Shown here piece after piece: positions 44,834 through 53,349 of a stretch of 64,000 bases of DNA (position 1 is its first letter; each line of letters starts with the position of its first letter). This stretch comes from Robiginitomaculum sp. (GTDB taxonomy: Bacteria; Pseudomonadota; Alphaproteobacteria; Caulobacterales; Maricaulaceae). The stretch lies in NCBI GenBank assembly GCA_021776565.1, contig JAJFFQ010000034.1:142332-206331 (forward strand), written 5' to 3'. A program made the translations under genes and the position numbers. The notes below the pieces were generated by a model. That model saw only the letters and a program-made list of their open reading frames with translations. It was not told where the DNA came from and searched no databases.

Positions 44834-46030
44834 TTAAAATCCAACATCATTGACACTTACCAGAGCAAGCAGAATAGATACGATGATAACACCAACGATC
44901 AATCCAACAAAGCCGATAAGTGCGGGTTCTGCCAAACGCAGGGCCGTGCGTGCTCCGCGCTCTAGTCGGGTTTCAAAAAGGTTTGCCAGGCGTTCTGTGG
45001 CTTTTCCCAACTCTCCTGTTTGTTCCCCAACCCGGATGATCTCAACGGCCAGTGGCGGCAATACTCCTGTGGCCGCGATTTGGTCGGGCAGGGAGGCACC
45101 CCGGCGCACTTCTGTTAATGCCTGTTCAAGGCGCATTTTGGCATAGTCATCGGTAAGGCTGGCACTGGCCAGGCGAAAAGCAGGAACAGCAGATAATCCA
45201 TTGAGCAACAACACCGCCAGCACCCGGCAAAACCGTGCCGCCAGCATGGCCTGCATCAATTTTCCCAGCCCGGGCAGGCGGTGGGCAAAGGCATAGGCTG
45301 CCCGGCGTGCCTCCAGCCCCCTTAACCACAGGCTGGTTAAGAGGGTGGCACCAAATCCAATAGCAAAAATAAACGGGGATGCTTTGGCCAGCCCCCGTGC
45401 CGTGGCAAAAACCCCGGCGGCAAAGGCGGGCGGTGCAGCGCCCATATCAGCAAACACCTGTTCAAACCGTGGCACGACAAAAACCAGCAGACCGGTGACC
45501 GCAACAAAGGCAAGAACAAGCAAAATGACAGGATAGATCAAGGCGCCCTTGATCTCATTATCAAAAGATGCGCGCTTTTCCTGCCAGTCTGCCAGATCGT
45601 TAAGGGCGGCGGGCAAGGCACCTGATACCTCCCCGGCTTCGGCGATTTGCGGAAATGGCGGTGGGAAAATCTCTGGCCGGGCAGCAAAGGCATCGGCAAG
45701 GCTCATCCCGGCCCGCACATCGTCCTGCAACGACGTTGCAATTGAAACGGCCAAAGCAGAACTGGCATAACGGGACAGGCTGGAGAGGGCTTGTTCCACG
45801 GTCAGCCCGGCGCCTGTTAACGCACCCAATTCGCGCACAATACGCGACGCCGCAAGGCTGGCGCCTCGGGGGGGGCGTTTGTTGCGCGGCGGTGTTCCGG
45901 GTTGTGCACTTAGAGGGGTAAGGCCAATGGCGCGGGCTTTGGCGGCGGCCTCGTTTGTAGAACTTGCTTCGACAAAAATATCTCGCTCTGCGCCATCCTT
46001 TGCAACTGCACGAACCCGAAAGCCGGTCAT
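44834..46030 (-). CDS. gspF: Type II secretion inner-membrane platform protein GspF
   Basis: A 398-residue polytopic protein with two T2SF domains (about 65-190 and 265-390) and three membrane helices (about 165-185, FVAVTGLLVFVVPRFEQVF following; about 215-235; and 370-392, ALIGFVGLIVGVIIVSILLAL). PPFPQIAEAGEVSGALPAAL and PLAVEIIRVGEQTGELGKA are the repeated signature. Overlaps gspE by 4 bp. Confidence 0.95.
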   Translation of the reverse strand: MTGFRVRAVAKDGAERDIFVEASSTNEAAAKARAIGLTPLSAQPGTPPRNKRPPRGASLAASRIVRELGALTGAGLTVEQALSSLSRYASSALAVSIATSLQDDVRAGMSLADAFAARPEIFPPPFPQIAEAGEVSGALPAALNDLADWQEKRASFDNEIKGALIYPVILLVLAFVAVTGLLVFVVPRFEQVFADMGAAPPAFAAGVFATARGLAKASPFIFAIGFGATLLTSLWLRGLEARRAAYAFAHRLPGLGKLMQAMLAARFCRVLAVLLLNGLSAVPAFRLASASLTDDYAKMRLEQALTEVRRGASLPDQIAATGVLPPLAVEIIRVGEQTGELGKATERLANLFETRLERGARTALRLAEPALIGFVGLIVGVIIVSILLALVSVNDVGF

Positions 46031-47670
46031 GACCGGGTCTCTATACGTTCACCAAGAACCCGCCATATTTCATCTGCATCGGTTATGCCTTCTGCAATTT
46101 TATTGCGGCCATCATCGATCAGGGAGGCAGCGCCTGCTTCGCGTGCGGCACGTTCAAATTCAAGCGCGGACAGGCCGGGCTGGATTAAATCCAGCAAAGA
46201 TGCCCCCAGATCAATTGATTCAAAAAGCCCTGAGCGGCCCCGATAACCGGTATTGGTGCACTGGTCGCACCCCGTATGTGTCCAGTTGCCTTTGATTTTT
46301 TTGCGACAAGAAGGGCACAGGACACGGATCAGTCGTTGTGACAGAATTAACCGCAAGGTTGAACGCAGGAGCGACGGATCAACGCCCATATCAATCAGTC
46401 GGGCCGGCGCGCCCGCCGCCGTATTGGCGTGCAGGGTGGCCAGTACCAAATGCCCGGTCAGGGCCGCATTGACGGCAATTTCGGCTGTTTCGCGATCGCG
46501 CAATTCACCCACCACTATCACGTCCGGATCCTGACGCAGGACAGAGCGCAGTGCAGTGGCAAAGGTAAGGCCAATGGCGGGTTGCACGGCGATCTGGGTA
46601 ACGCCGTCAATCTGGTATTCCACCGGGTCTTCAATGGAAATGACTTTGCGCTCTGGTGTGTTCAGCGTGCTGATTGCCCCGGCCAGGGTTGTGGTTTTGC
46701 CGCCGCCGGTTGGCCCCACAACCAGGATTAACCCGAAGGGTGCAGCCAGTCTCTCGCGCAACAGTATTTCGTCTTTTTTGCCAAGCCCAAGTGTGTGCAG
46801 ATCAACTTCTGCGTCGCGGTCTTCCAATATGCGAATGACCACACTTTCGCCATGGGCGCTGGGCGTTGTGGCGATACGCAAATCAAGCGGCGTTCCGGCT
46901 ATGCTTACCCGGGCGCGACCATCCTGCGGGCGGCGGCGCTCGGCGATATCCAGATCAGCAATGATTTTGATGCGGGATACCACAAGTTGCGCCAACGCCG
47001 CACTGGAGGTTTCGCGGTCATGCAGGACACCATCAATGCGAAAGCGAATACGCAAATGGTTGCGGTAAGGTTCTACATGAATGTCTGAGGCGCGCTGTTC
47101 CAGTGCGTCCTTGATGAGATCATTTACAAGACGTACCACCGGCGCTTCACTGGCCAGATCACGCAAATGTTCGGCATCTGCGTCGTCTGATCCGGCCGCG
47201 TGAAGCGGATCGAGGCCGCGCTCCGATACGCCAAAATAGCGTGCAAGTGCGGCGTCAATGTCGGACAAGGGGGCCAGCGCAAGCTCAACGGATTTGCCCG
47301 TTGCCAGGGCAATGGCATCGGCTATGCCTGGTGTGTGAGGGTCAGCTAGCGCCAGAAGTAGGCGTTTCTCATCGGCTTGAGCGATGCAAGCCTGATTTGC
47401 CTTTAGAAATTCTGGGCTGATGGTGGCATTGGCAGGGTCTTCTTCAGCAAAATCATCCAGTGACAAGCGTGGTAAAGCGTTGGCTTTTGCCAGCGCATCG
47501 GCAATGGCCATATCGCTTAAAAACCCTAGGCGACGAACCACAGAAGCAAGGGGTTCGCCGCTCTCATTGGCGGCCCGGACGGCACGATTGGCGTCGGCCT
47601 CGGCAATGCCTGAATGGTTTAACCAATCTGCCAGGTTTACAGTTTCCGAAGTATTATCAGTTGTGCTCAC
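46027..47670 (-). CDS. gspE: Type II secretion ATPase GspE
   Basis: A 547-residue secretion ATPase that powers pseudopilus assembly. An N-terminal MshE/GspE-N domain covers about 15-150. The ATPase core has Walker A GPTGGGKTTT near residue 317, SIEDPVEYQIDGVTQIAV (Asp box), RSVLRQDPDVIVVGELRDRETA (Walker B) and GHLVLATLHANTA (His box). A tetra-cysteine zinc motif follows (CPSCRKK ... CDQCTNTGYRGR). The start overlaps the stop of the RgpF-like gene by 4 bp, which joins it to the embedded glycan genes. Confidence 0.96.
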   Translation of the reverse strand: MSTTDNTSETVNLADWLNHSGIAEADANRAVRAANESGEPLASVVRRLGFLSDMAIADALAKANALPRLSLDDFAEEDPANATISPEFLKANQACIAQADEKRLLLALADPHTPGIADAIALATGKSVELALAPLSDIDAALARYFGVSERGLDPLHAAGSDDADAEHLRDLASEAPVVRLVNDLIKDALEQRASDIHVEPYRNHLRIRFRIDGVLHDRETSSAALAQLVVSRIKIIADLDIAERRRPQDGRARVSIAGTPLDLRIATTPSAHGESVVIRILEDRDAEVDLHTLGLGKKDEILLRERLAAPFGLILVVGPTGGGKTTTLAGAISTLNTPERKVISIEDPVEYQIDGVTQIAVQPAIGLTFATALRSVLRQDPDVIVVGELRDRETAEIAVNAALTGHLVLATLHANTAAGAPARLIDMGVDPSLLRSTLRLILSQRLIRVLCPSCRKKIKGNWTHTGCDQCTNTGYRGRSGLFESIDLGASLLDLIQPGLSALEFERAAREAGAASLIDDGRNKIAEGITDADEIWRVLGERIETRS

Positions 47671-48716
47671 ATGAACCGTCCGCGCATGGTAAATTCCAGA
47701 TGTCTGATGATCTCAGCTGTATCATAATCACTATGCTGATTGATAAGGTTTTCCCAAAGATAAAGGCTGGGCAAGGTCGATGGATTGCCTTGCAGTATCT
47801 CTTTTTTAATGAACGGGTAGCGAAATTTCACGATGAGCCGATCCCAGAAAAAATGAGTGACATTGAGCGGCGCACCGTGTTCGGCGTGTTCATAAATTCG
47901 TTTCAGAAAATTACGGTGGGTGGTGAGCAGGGTTTTGTTATCGAGCACGTTTGCATCACCCATGCGATCAAAAAAGTCACCAAGCAAAACCCGATACGGG
48001 AAAACCGCTTGTGCTCGCAAACCGGCTTTTCTTAGCTCACCTGCCAGGCCGATTTCATGTTTGCGAATAACCCATGATTTTGACGGCACATGAATGTAAT
48101 TCTGCCAGCGTTTTTGAAATGCCGGATGGACAAGGGCCGCATTGTGAAAAACCAGAAAATAACTTTGTAAATGGTGTGCGGTATCCCAGGAATCGGTCAG
48201 GCCCCAAACATCAGAAGTGTCTGGGTTCATTTTTTTATAGACATCTTTCAAGGGAAACAAAGGCCCATAGGCGCTGTCATTACACAAGGTGATAGAAGAA
48301 AAGACTGAAAGATCACCCAGGGTTTTCAAACCGTCTGCATAGGCGCCAAAGTCATAACCCTTGTTTTTTCGCCAAAAAATTTGCGCGCATACCTCTTGCA
48401 GTTTTTCTCTTTCTCTATCGGGAAACTTGGGGCTGTTGGTGATAAAAATGATGGTACGACCGGCATCCCGTAACGCTTGCAAATAAGTCAGAACATAATC
48501 ATGCACACGGCCTTGTTTGTCGTAATGGACAAAAATGGCAACGTGTTTTTGAGCTTTTACGGGTGGCAATTCTCCCCAGTTTTGGCGTATGTATGTACCC
48601 CGCCCAAAAACAAACGCCCAGGCGAACTTGGCATATTGCACAGCGTAGTCATTACGTTCGCGCTGACCGAAAAACAGCATCCAGAAACGTCTTAAAAGAG
48701 TGCGTAATTTTTTCAT
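47667..48716 (-). CDS. RgpF-like (rhamnan synthesis protein F family) glycan biosynthesis protein
   Basis: A 349-residue cytosolic protein with the RgpF family pattern: VAIFVHYDKQGRVHDYVLTYLQAL, IIFITNSP, RKNKGYDFGAYADGL, LCNDSAYGPLFPLKDVY, and DVWGLTDSWDTAHHLQSYFLVF. The family works in assembly of rhamnose-containing or O-antigen polysaccharides, probably as a glycosyltransferase. It is wedged between the methyltransferase-TPR gene (6 bp) and gspE (4-bp overlap), inside the type II secretion operon. Confidence 0.85.
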   Translation of the reverse strand: MKKLRTLLRRFWMLFFGQRERNDYAVQYAKFAWAFVFGRGTYIRQNWGELPPVKAQKHVAIFVHYDKQGRVHDYVLTYLQALRDAGRTIIFITNSPKFPDREREKLQEVCAQIFWRKNKGYDFGAYADGLKTLGDLSVFSSITLCNDSAYGPLFPLKDVYKKMNPDTSDVWGLTDSWDTAHHLQSYFLVFHNAALVHPAFQKRWQNYIHVPSKSWVIRKHEIGLAGELRKAGLRAQAVFPYRVLLGDFFDRMGDANVLDNKTLLTTHRNFLKRIYEHAEHGAPLNVTHFFWDRLIVKFRYPFIKKEILQGNPSTLPSLYLWENLINQHSDYDTAEIIRHLEFTMRGRFM

Positions 48717-48722
48717 GATCTT

Positions 48723-51023
48723 TTATGCTGCGCTGACAATGGCGGCGTCAAGTTCGCTTTGGCGTTTGCCGACTAGCTGTTTGACCAGTTCAGCATCTGG
48801 ATGGGTGCTGGAATATAACATATCTGCAGTTTGGCGTGCTGCAGATATTTTCCCGTTTCTGGCGTGAACCAGTGCAAGGTGAAATGCCCCCTGCACCACC
48901 AGGTCAGGGTGTGTTTGCTGATCTGCAAGAGCCGTGAAATATTTTGTGGCATCGGTTAAATCGCCGCGCCGGTTTAACGCATCCAGGCCCAGGGCAAAAT
49001 ATAATGCAGGGTCTTTTGTTGCCATCGCCAGGGCTTCAACGCTCTGGCAGCTTTTGGCGGCAGTTTCGTGATTGCCAGTATTAACGGCATTCAGAAATAT
49101 ATGCGTGTTGGTATCGTTGATGCGCGCCAACGTAGCTATACGGTGATCTTCATCAGCAAGAGGCAGTGCTTTTTCGAGCCAGAAAATCGCCTCTTCTGGC
49201 TTGTCAGGTAAATACGCCAGCCCAAGAGCCTCAATAATTGGAAAATCCCTGGCCTGGGAATTTGCAGTTTTCAATGCAGCGCCGATTTCATCACGTTTGC
49301 CGGTAAAGGTTTTTTGCCCACCCTGGGTTAGCAGTTCAATACCGTGGGCTGCGGCCTGTTTTGCCCAAACTTTACGCATCGCCTTCCATTCAGGTTTGTC
49401 AGGCGCGTGTTCAAGGGCTTTGCGAAGCCAGGATATGCCGCCCGGGCGATCAAAATTGTGGTTAAGCGCCATCATGGCCAGACCCAGAGCCGCGGCACGC
49501 TCAAACTCGTCACAGCTCACTGTGTTTTCAAGGCTTGCTTCAACGGCAGGGCGTAAAGGCTGTGCGGCGGTGTAGTCACCAGAATTGGCAGCAGCAGCAA
49601 AGACCTCAAGACGGGTTTTGTTGAACTGTTTTGCCAGGGTCGGGTCGGCAATATGTGATATTTGATCTAAAACATTTACAGCCTTCATCGGATCCGTTTG
49701 TGCCAGCAATCCAGCACGCAAAATATCTGCGTAGTGCGCCAGTTGCCGAGATGTAATCTCGGCCACATTCACTTTGGTCAATACTGGTTCCAGAACGCCA
49801 TAACTGCGTGAACAGGCGTTAAAAAAAGCAAGGGCGCGTGGTTGATCCTGGTCTTTATTTAGCGCCAGAATGCCCGCACAATATAAAACACTGACAAGAT
49901 TAAATGGCCGCGTTTCTGCATATTTGATAAAATCGTTATCTACCTGTGCAGACGTTTCAATCGTATCCGGTTCAAGCAAATTAACCCCATAGGTTGCTTT
50001 CCAGTGCGCGGTAAGAATGCTGAACGTTGCTTGCGCCTTGTCATAATCACCGGCATCGGTTTGCGCACGTAATAACCGCCCGGCAAAGCCACTTTTCAGG
50101 TGGTGGGGTAGATTGGCCTTTTTGAGGCTGTCTTGCAAATATTGCGACAATACTTCCCGGTTTATGGGGGCGGTAAAATTAATATCGATGGCATCGTTTG
50201 AGGCAAATGCATAAAGTGTATCGCCAGTAGACCATACACTGACATGCTTAAACCCGGCCCGTTCAAGGCAGGTGTTCAGCCCGTCCTTGCTAAAAAGCAC
50301 AAGATGCGAACCGGGCGATAGCAGAGGAATAATTTCCTCGACGGCACGCTGTTCCTGCAAACCCACAATGTCCGGTGTAGTCAACAACACAGTGCCATGT
50401 TTGCCAACGGCCTTGGCCAGCGTACTGACAAAAGGATCGGGGTCAGCAATATGTTCGATTACCTCCGATGAAAAAACCAGATCAAATGGCATGCCGTCCA
50501 ATTCGGTATCGGCACCCAGATAGCCGTCTTTTATCGGTATTCCCAACTCTGAAGAACCGGTGCGGGCGATGTGGGAAGGGTCAATGCCCTGGACATGCCA
50601 GCCAAGCGCGCGTGCGGCAAAATCCAATGAAAACCCATAGCCGCACCCAACCTCCAGCAGGGATTTTATAGTATTTTTCTGCAACCAGAAAAATGGGGCA
50701 ATCATTGGTTCAAAGCCGGCCCCTTGCTCAACATAAAATTTGCTGGGTGCCGTACAATCATTTTGCTTGCTGCCGTGCGTTTTATCCTCATAAGGTGGTG
50801 GCACTATGTCTGGAAAATGGGCGGTGCCACATTCAGGGCAATCATAAAGCCTGAAACGTCGGAGAGAAGAATAGGGTGAGGCCACTGAACGCTGTGTCTG
50901 CATTTTAGTGTTTGCATGACAGGCCGGGCATATTAAAGTACGAGAAAGCCCCGCTTCCCAGCGTAGCCAGCCCTTTTTTTGTGCAAAGGGGCTAATGCTT
51001 TCAAGAAAATGCAATACTGTCAT
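48723..51023 (-). CDS. Zinc-ribbon / SAM methyltransferase / TPR-like repeat protein
   Basis: A 766-residue multidomain protein. Start at 51023 chosen by distance to the ABC gene (23-bp overlap). Residues about 30-80 carry two CxxC pairs (CPACHANT; YDCPECGTAHF), a rubredoxin-like knuckle. Residues about 110-300 form a methyltransferase (LLEVGCGYGFSLDFAARALG; FDLVFSSEVIEHIADPDPF; TVLLTTPDIVGL). Residues about 400-760 are helical repeats of TPR/Sel1-like type (for example ALGLAMMALNHNFDRPGG; EAIFWLEKALPLADEDHR). Next to an O-antigen-type ABC exporter, a chain-terminating methyltransferase or chain-length regulator is plausible (inference). Confidence 0.8.
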   Translation of the reverse strand: MTVLHFLESISPFAQKKGWLRWEAGLSRTLICPACHANTKMQTQRSVASPYSSLRRFRLYDCPECGTAHFPDIVPPPYEDKTHGSKQNDCTAPSKFYVEQGAGFEPMIAPFFWLQKNTIKSLLEVGCGYGFSLDFAARALGWHVQGIDPSHIARTGSSELGIPIKDGYLGADTELDGMPFDLVFSSEVIEHIADPDPFVSTLAKAVGKHGTVLLTTPDIVGLQEQRAVEEIIPLLSPGSHLVLFSKDGLNTCLERAGFKHVSVWSTGDTLYAFASNDAIDINFTAPINREVLSQYLQDSLKKANLPHHLKSGFAGRLLRAQTDAGDYDKAQATFSILTAHWKATYGVNLLEPDTIETSAQVDNDFIKYAETRPFNLVSVLYCAGILALNKDQDQPRALAFFNACSRSYGVLEPVLTKVNVAEITSRQLAHYADILRAGLLAQTDPMKAVNVLDQISHIADPTLAKQFNKTRLEVFAAAANSGDYTAAQPLRPAVEASLENTVSCDEFERAAALGLAMMALNHNFDRPGGISWLRKALEHAPDKPEWKAMRKVWAKQAAAHGIELLTQGGQKTFTGKRDEIGAALKTANSQARDFPIIEALGLAYLPDKPEEAIFWLEKALPLADEDHRIATLARINDTNTHIFLNAVNTGNHETAAKSCQSVEALAMATKDPALYFALGLDALNRRGDLTDATKYFTALADQQTHPDLVVQGAFHLALVHARNGKISAARQTADMLYSSTHPDAELVKQLVGKRQSELDAAIVSAA

Positions 51024-51729
51024 AATGTTCAATCGCCTTGTCAATCGACCCGGTATAAACGGCTTGACCGTTATTGAGAACCAGACCCTCATCACACAAG
51101 TCTTTTAGCACTTGTGTGGCATGGCTGACCATGACAAAGGCGCGCCCTTGTGCCTTGGCAGCATAGAAAAAATCAAAACATTTTAACTGGAACGAGGCGT
51201 CACCGGCACCCAAGGCTTCATCAATTAACAAAATATCGGTTGGTGCCATGGCCGCCATGGAAAACCCGAGGCGAGCATATTGTCCGGCTGAATACCACCG
51301 TGTTGGCTCATCCAGCTTGGCTCCCAGCGCGCTGAATGATGCGGTGCGCTCATAATACTCTTCACGTTTGTCAGGCGGCACGTGCAGTAATCGGGCAACA
51401 AGACGCAAGTTTTCCCAGCCGGTAAGGTCGGGGTGTGCGCCAGCGCCAACCTCCAGCAAAGCCCCCACTTGTCCGCGTAGTATTGCCTCGCCTTCGCTGG
51501 GATCGATAACACCAGCAAGAACTTTTAGCAAAGTGCTTTTGCCTGATCCATTACGGCCCATGACAGCCAGGGCTTTGCCGGGTTTCAGGGTGAAGCTGAC
51601 GTTGTCCAGCGCCGTGCGTATCTTGTTCACCTCGCCGCCCAAACGGTGGTAAAGCGGGCGACCACCGCCGGTGCCGGTAAGAGAGAAATGCTTGGTAAGG
51701 CCATGGGCCTCAATGGCATTAAAGCTCAT
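51001..51729 (-). CDS. Polysaccharide ABC transporter ATP-binding protein (Wzt/KpsT-like)
   Basis: A 242-residue ATPase of the ABC-2 polysaccharide-export type. Walker A is GRNGSGKSTLL (about 57-67), the atypical signature is YSAGQYARLGFSMA, Walker B is ILLIDEALGAGD, and the H-loop is VMVSHATQ. It lacks the extra C-terminal carbohydrate-binding domain of long Wzt proteins, so it resembles KpsT or short Wzt. Its start overlaps the permease stop by 11 bp. Confidence 0.93.
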   Translation of the reverse strand: MSFNAIEAHGLTKHFSLTGTGGGRPLYHRLGGEVNKIRTALDNVSFTLKPGKALAVMGRNGSGKSTLLKVLAGVIDPSEGEAILRGQVGALLEVGAGAHPDLTGWENLRLVARLLHVPPDKREEYYERTASFSALGAKLDEPTRWYSAGQYARLGFSMAAMAPTDILLIDEALGAGDASFQLKCFDFFYAAKAQGRAFVMVSHATQVLKDLCDEGLVLNNGQAVYTGSIDKAIEHYDSIAFS

Positions 51730-52540
51730 CTGCGGCCCGTCCTTCCAGCGTCAGAAACAGCCAGAAACCCGATGCACCCAACACCAGGGCAGATGTTAGT
51801 GAAATGGCCAGATGCAAGGGATCAGGTGCGGGTGCGCCCAGTAGCGACCATCGCAGAGCCGTAATGATGCCGGAAAAAGGATTAAGCGCATAAAGGCTTT
51901 GCCATGCAGAGGGGATGAGAGAGGCCGGATAAATAACCGGAGACGCAAACATCAGCATTTGCAGCCCAAGAGGCACAAGTTGGCGTACATCGCGCCAGAC
52001 ACCGCAAAGTGCCGCTAATATAGCCGACAACCCAAACGAAGCGATCATGGCAATAAAAACGAACAGGGGCGCGGTTAAGATAGGCCAGCCAGGTTGGGTG
52101 CCAAACAAAAGCCCGGCCAGTATGGCGATCAGCAAGGCAATACTGGTATCCATTGTAGCACTTAGCGTAGAGGCAATCACCGGGTAGAGCCGAGGCATGG
52201 GAGTTTGCCGCAAAAGCGCCGCAGCAGAGATAAAAGCATTGGCACCCTCTGCCGCACTGTGCTGCACAAGATACCAAAGGGCGACGCCGGTAAAAACCAT
52301 GGCAGGGTAGGGGGTACCATCGCTGGGCACGCGAACCAGTAAGCCAAAGAAAAGAGAAAACACCAGCGCCTGCAAGGCAGGTTGCAGGATAAGCCAGGCA
52401 AGACCAATGGCCGGTTTGGCAAAGCGCCCGCGAATTTGCCGATAGGTCAGGGCAAGAAGCGCCTCGCGTTGCACCCACAATTGGTGCAAGCGACCCGGGG
52501 GGTGCGTCTTGCGGATGATGATATGGCTTTCATTAGACAT
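51719..52540 (-). CDS. Polysaccharide ABC transporter permease (Wzm/KpsM-like, ABC-2 family)
   Basis: A 273-residue ABC-2 permease with six predicted helices. The start at 52540 (MSNESHIIIRK) is the best family length, though a weak site precedes it and the frame is open upstream. LWVQREALLALTYRQIRGRFAKPAIGLAWLILQP is the conserved amphipathic entry (shown here only as a pattern, beginning with REALL and ending with WLILQP). YAMVFTGVALWYLVQ and ASPVIYPASLIP are other landmarks. It works with the ATPase gene downstream to export a lipid-linked glycan. It sits 26 bp after the prepilin peptidase gene. Confidence 0.9.
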   Translation of the reverse strand: MSNESHIIIRKTHPPGRLHQLWVQREALLALTYRQIRGRFAKPAIGLAWLILQPALQALVFSLFFGLLVRVPSDGTPYPAMVFTGVALWYLVQHSAAEGANAFISAAALLRQTPMPRLYPVIASTLSATMDTSIALLIAILAGLLFGTQPGWPILTAPLFVFIAMIASFGLSAILAALCGVWRDVRQLVPLGLQMLMFASPVIYPASLIPSAWQSLYALNPFSGIITALRWSLLGAPAPDPLHLAISLTSALVLGASGFWLFLTLEGRAADEL

Positions 52541-52566
52541 AGTTGAGTTTTGCCCCAGTGTAGGCT

Positions 52567-53349
52567 TTACAGCAAGACCAAACCCGTGCCACGCGAGCCA
52601 GACCAGAGCCATAGTGCATAAATAGCCACAGCCAGTGCCGGGCCAAAGGGCAGTTCGGTGTCTTTGCGCAAATTGCCATTGCCGGTTAACAATAAAATGA
52701 CCAGTGCCCCCGTTGAGGCCAAAAGAATAATCCAGGGCAGAGCCAATGGCCCCAACCACGCGCCGCCGCCAGCCAGGAGCTTGGCATCGCCCATGCCCAG
52801 GCCCTCACGACCACGAATATGTCTGTAGGCAAAGGCCACCAGCCAGAAAATGCCATAGCCGACAACAGCGCCAATCAGGGCAGTGCTAAGGCCGTCTTTT
52901 GCGTAAACAAGATAAAGCACAGCCGGGCCGGATGCGATCAATGTAAACGAGGCAATATCAGGAATAAGTCTGGTGCGAAAATCCACCAGGGCAATATACA
53001 GTAGAACCGCGCCAAATAGCGCGCTGGCCAGCATCACCCAGCCATCAAAGATAAACACCGAGGCAAGGGCAATCAGCGTGCTGGTGACTTCTGCAATAAT
53101 ATGCTGGCGTTCAATCGGGTTGTGGCACGTTCGGCATTTGCCCTTTAGGACTAAAAAGCTAACCAGCGGAACAAGATCAACAACACCAAGCAGCCGATCA
53201 CAATGCGTACACCGGGAGCGGGAAATACGAAAATTTATCCCCGAAGGCCAGGCCAGCGCACTGGCACTGATAAAGCTGCCCATGAATGGCCCGACAACAA
53301 CAAGAAACAATGACAGCCAGTCGTTATTCAACATCAGAGGAAAATTCAT
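52567..53349 (-). CDS. gspO: Prepilin peptidase / N-methyltransferase (GspO/PilD)
   Basis: A 260-residue polytopic aspartic protease that trims and N-methylates the pseudopilins encoded downstream. The N-terminal zinc loop has two CxxC pairs (CTHCDRLLG ... CRTCHNPI). The catalytic Asp residues lie in LVDFRTRLIPD and GREGLGMGDAKLLAGGGAWLG, the GxGD motif of type IV prepilin peptidases. It overlaps the gspD stop by 4 bp. Confidence 0.95.
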   Translation of the reverse strand: MNFPLMLNNDWLSLFLVVVGPFMGSFISASALAWPSGINFRISRSRCTHCDRLLGVVDLVPLVSFLVLKGKCRTCHNPIERQHIIAEVTSTLIALASVFIFDGWVMLASALFGAVLLYIALVDFRTRLIPDIASFTLIASGPAVLYLVYAKDGLSTALIGAVVGYGIFWLVAFAYRHIRGREGLGMGDAKLLAGGGAWLGPLALPWIILLASTGALVILLLTGNGNLRKDTELPFGPALAVAIYALWLWSGSRGTGLVLL

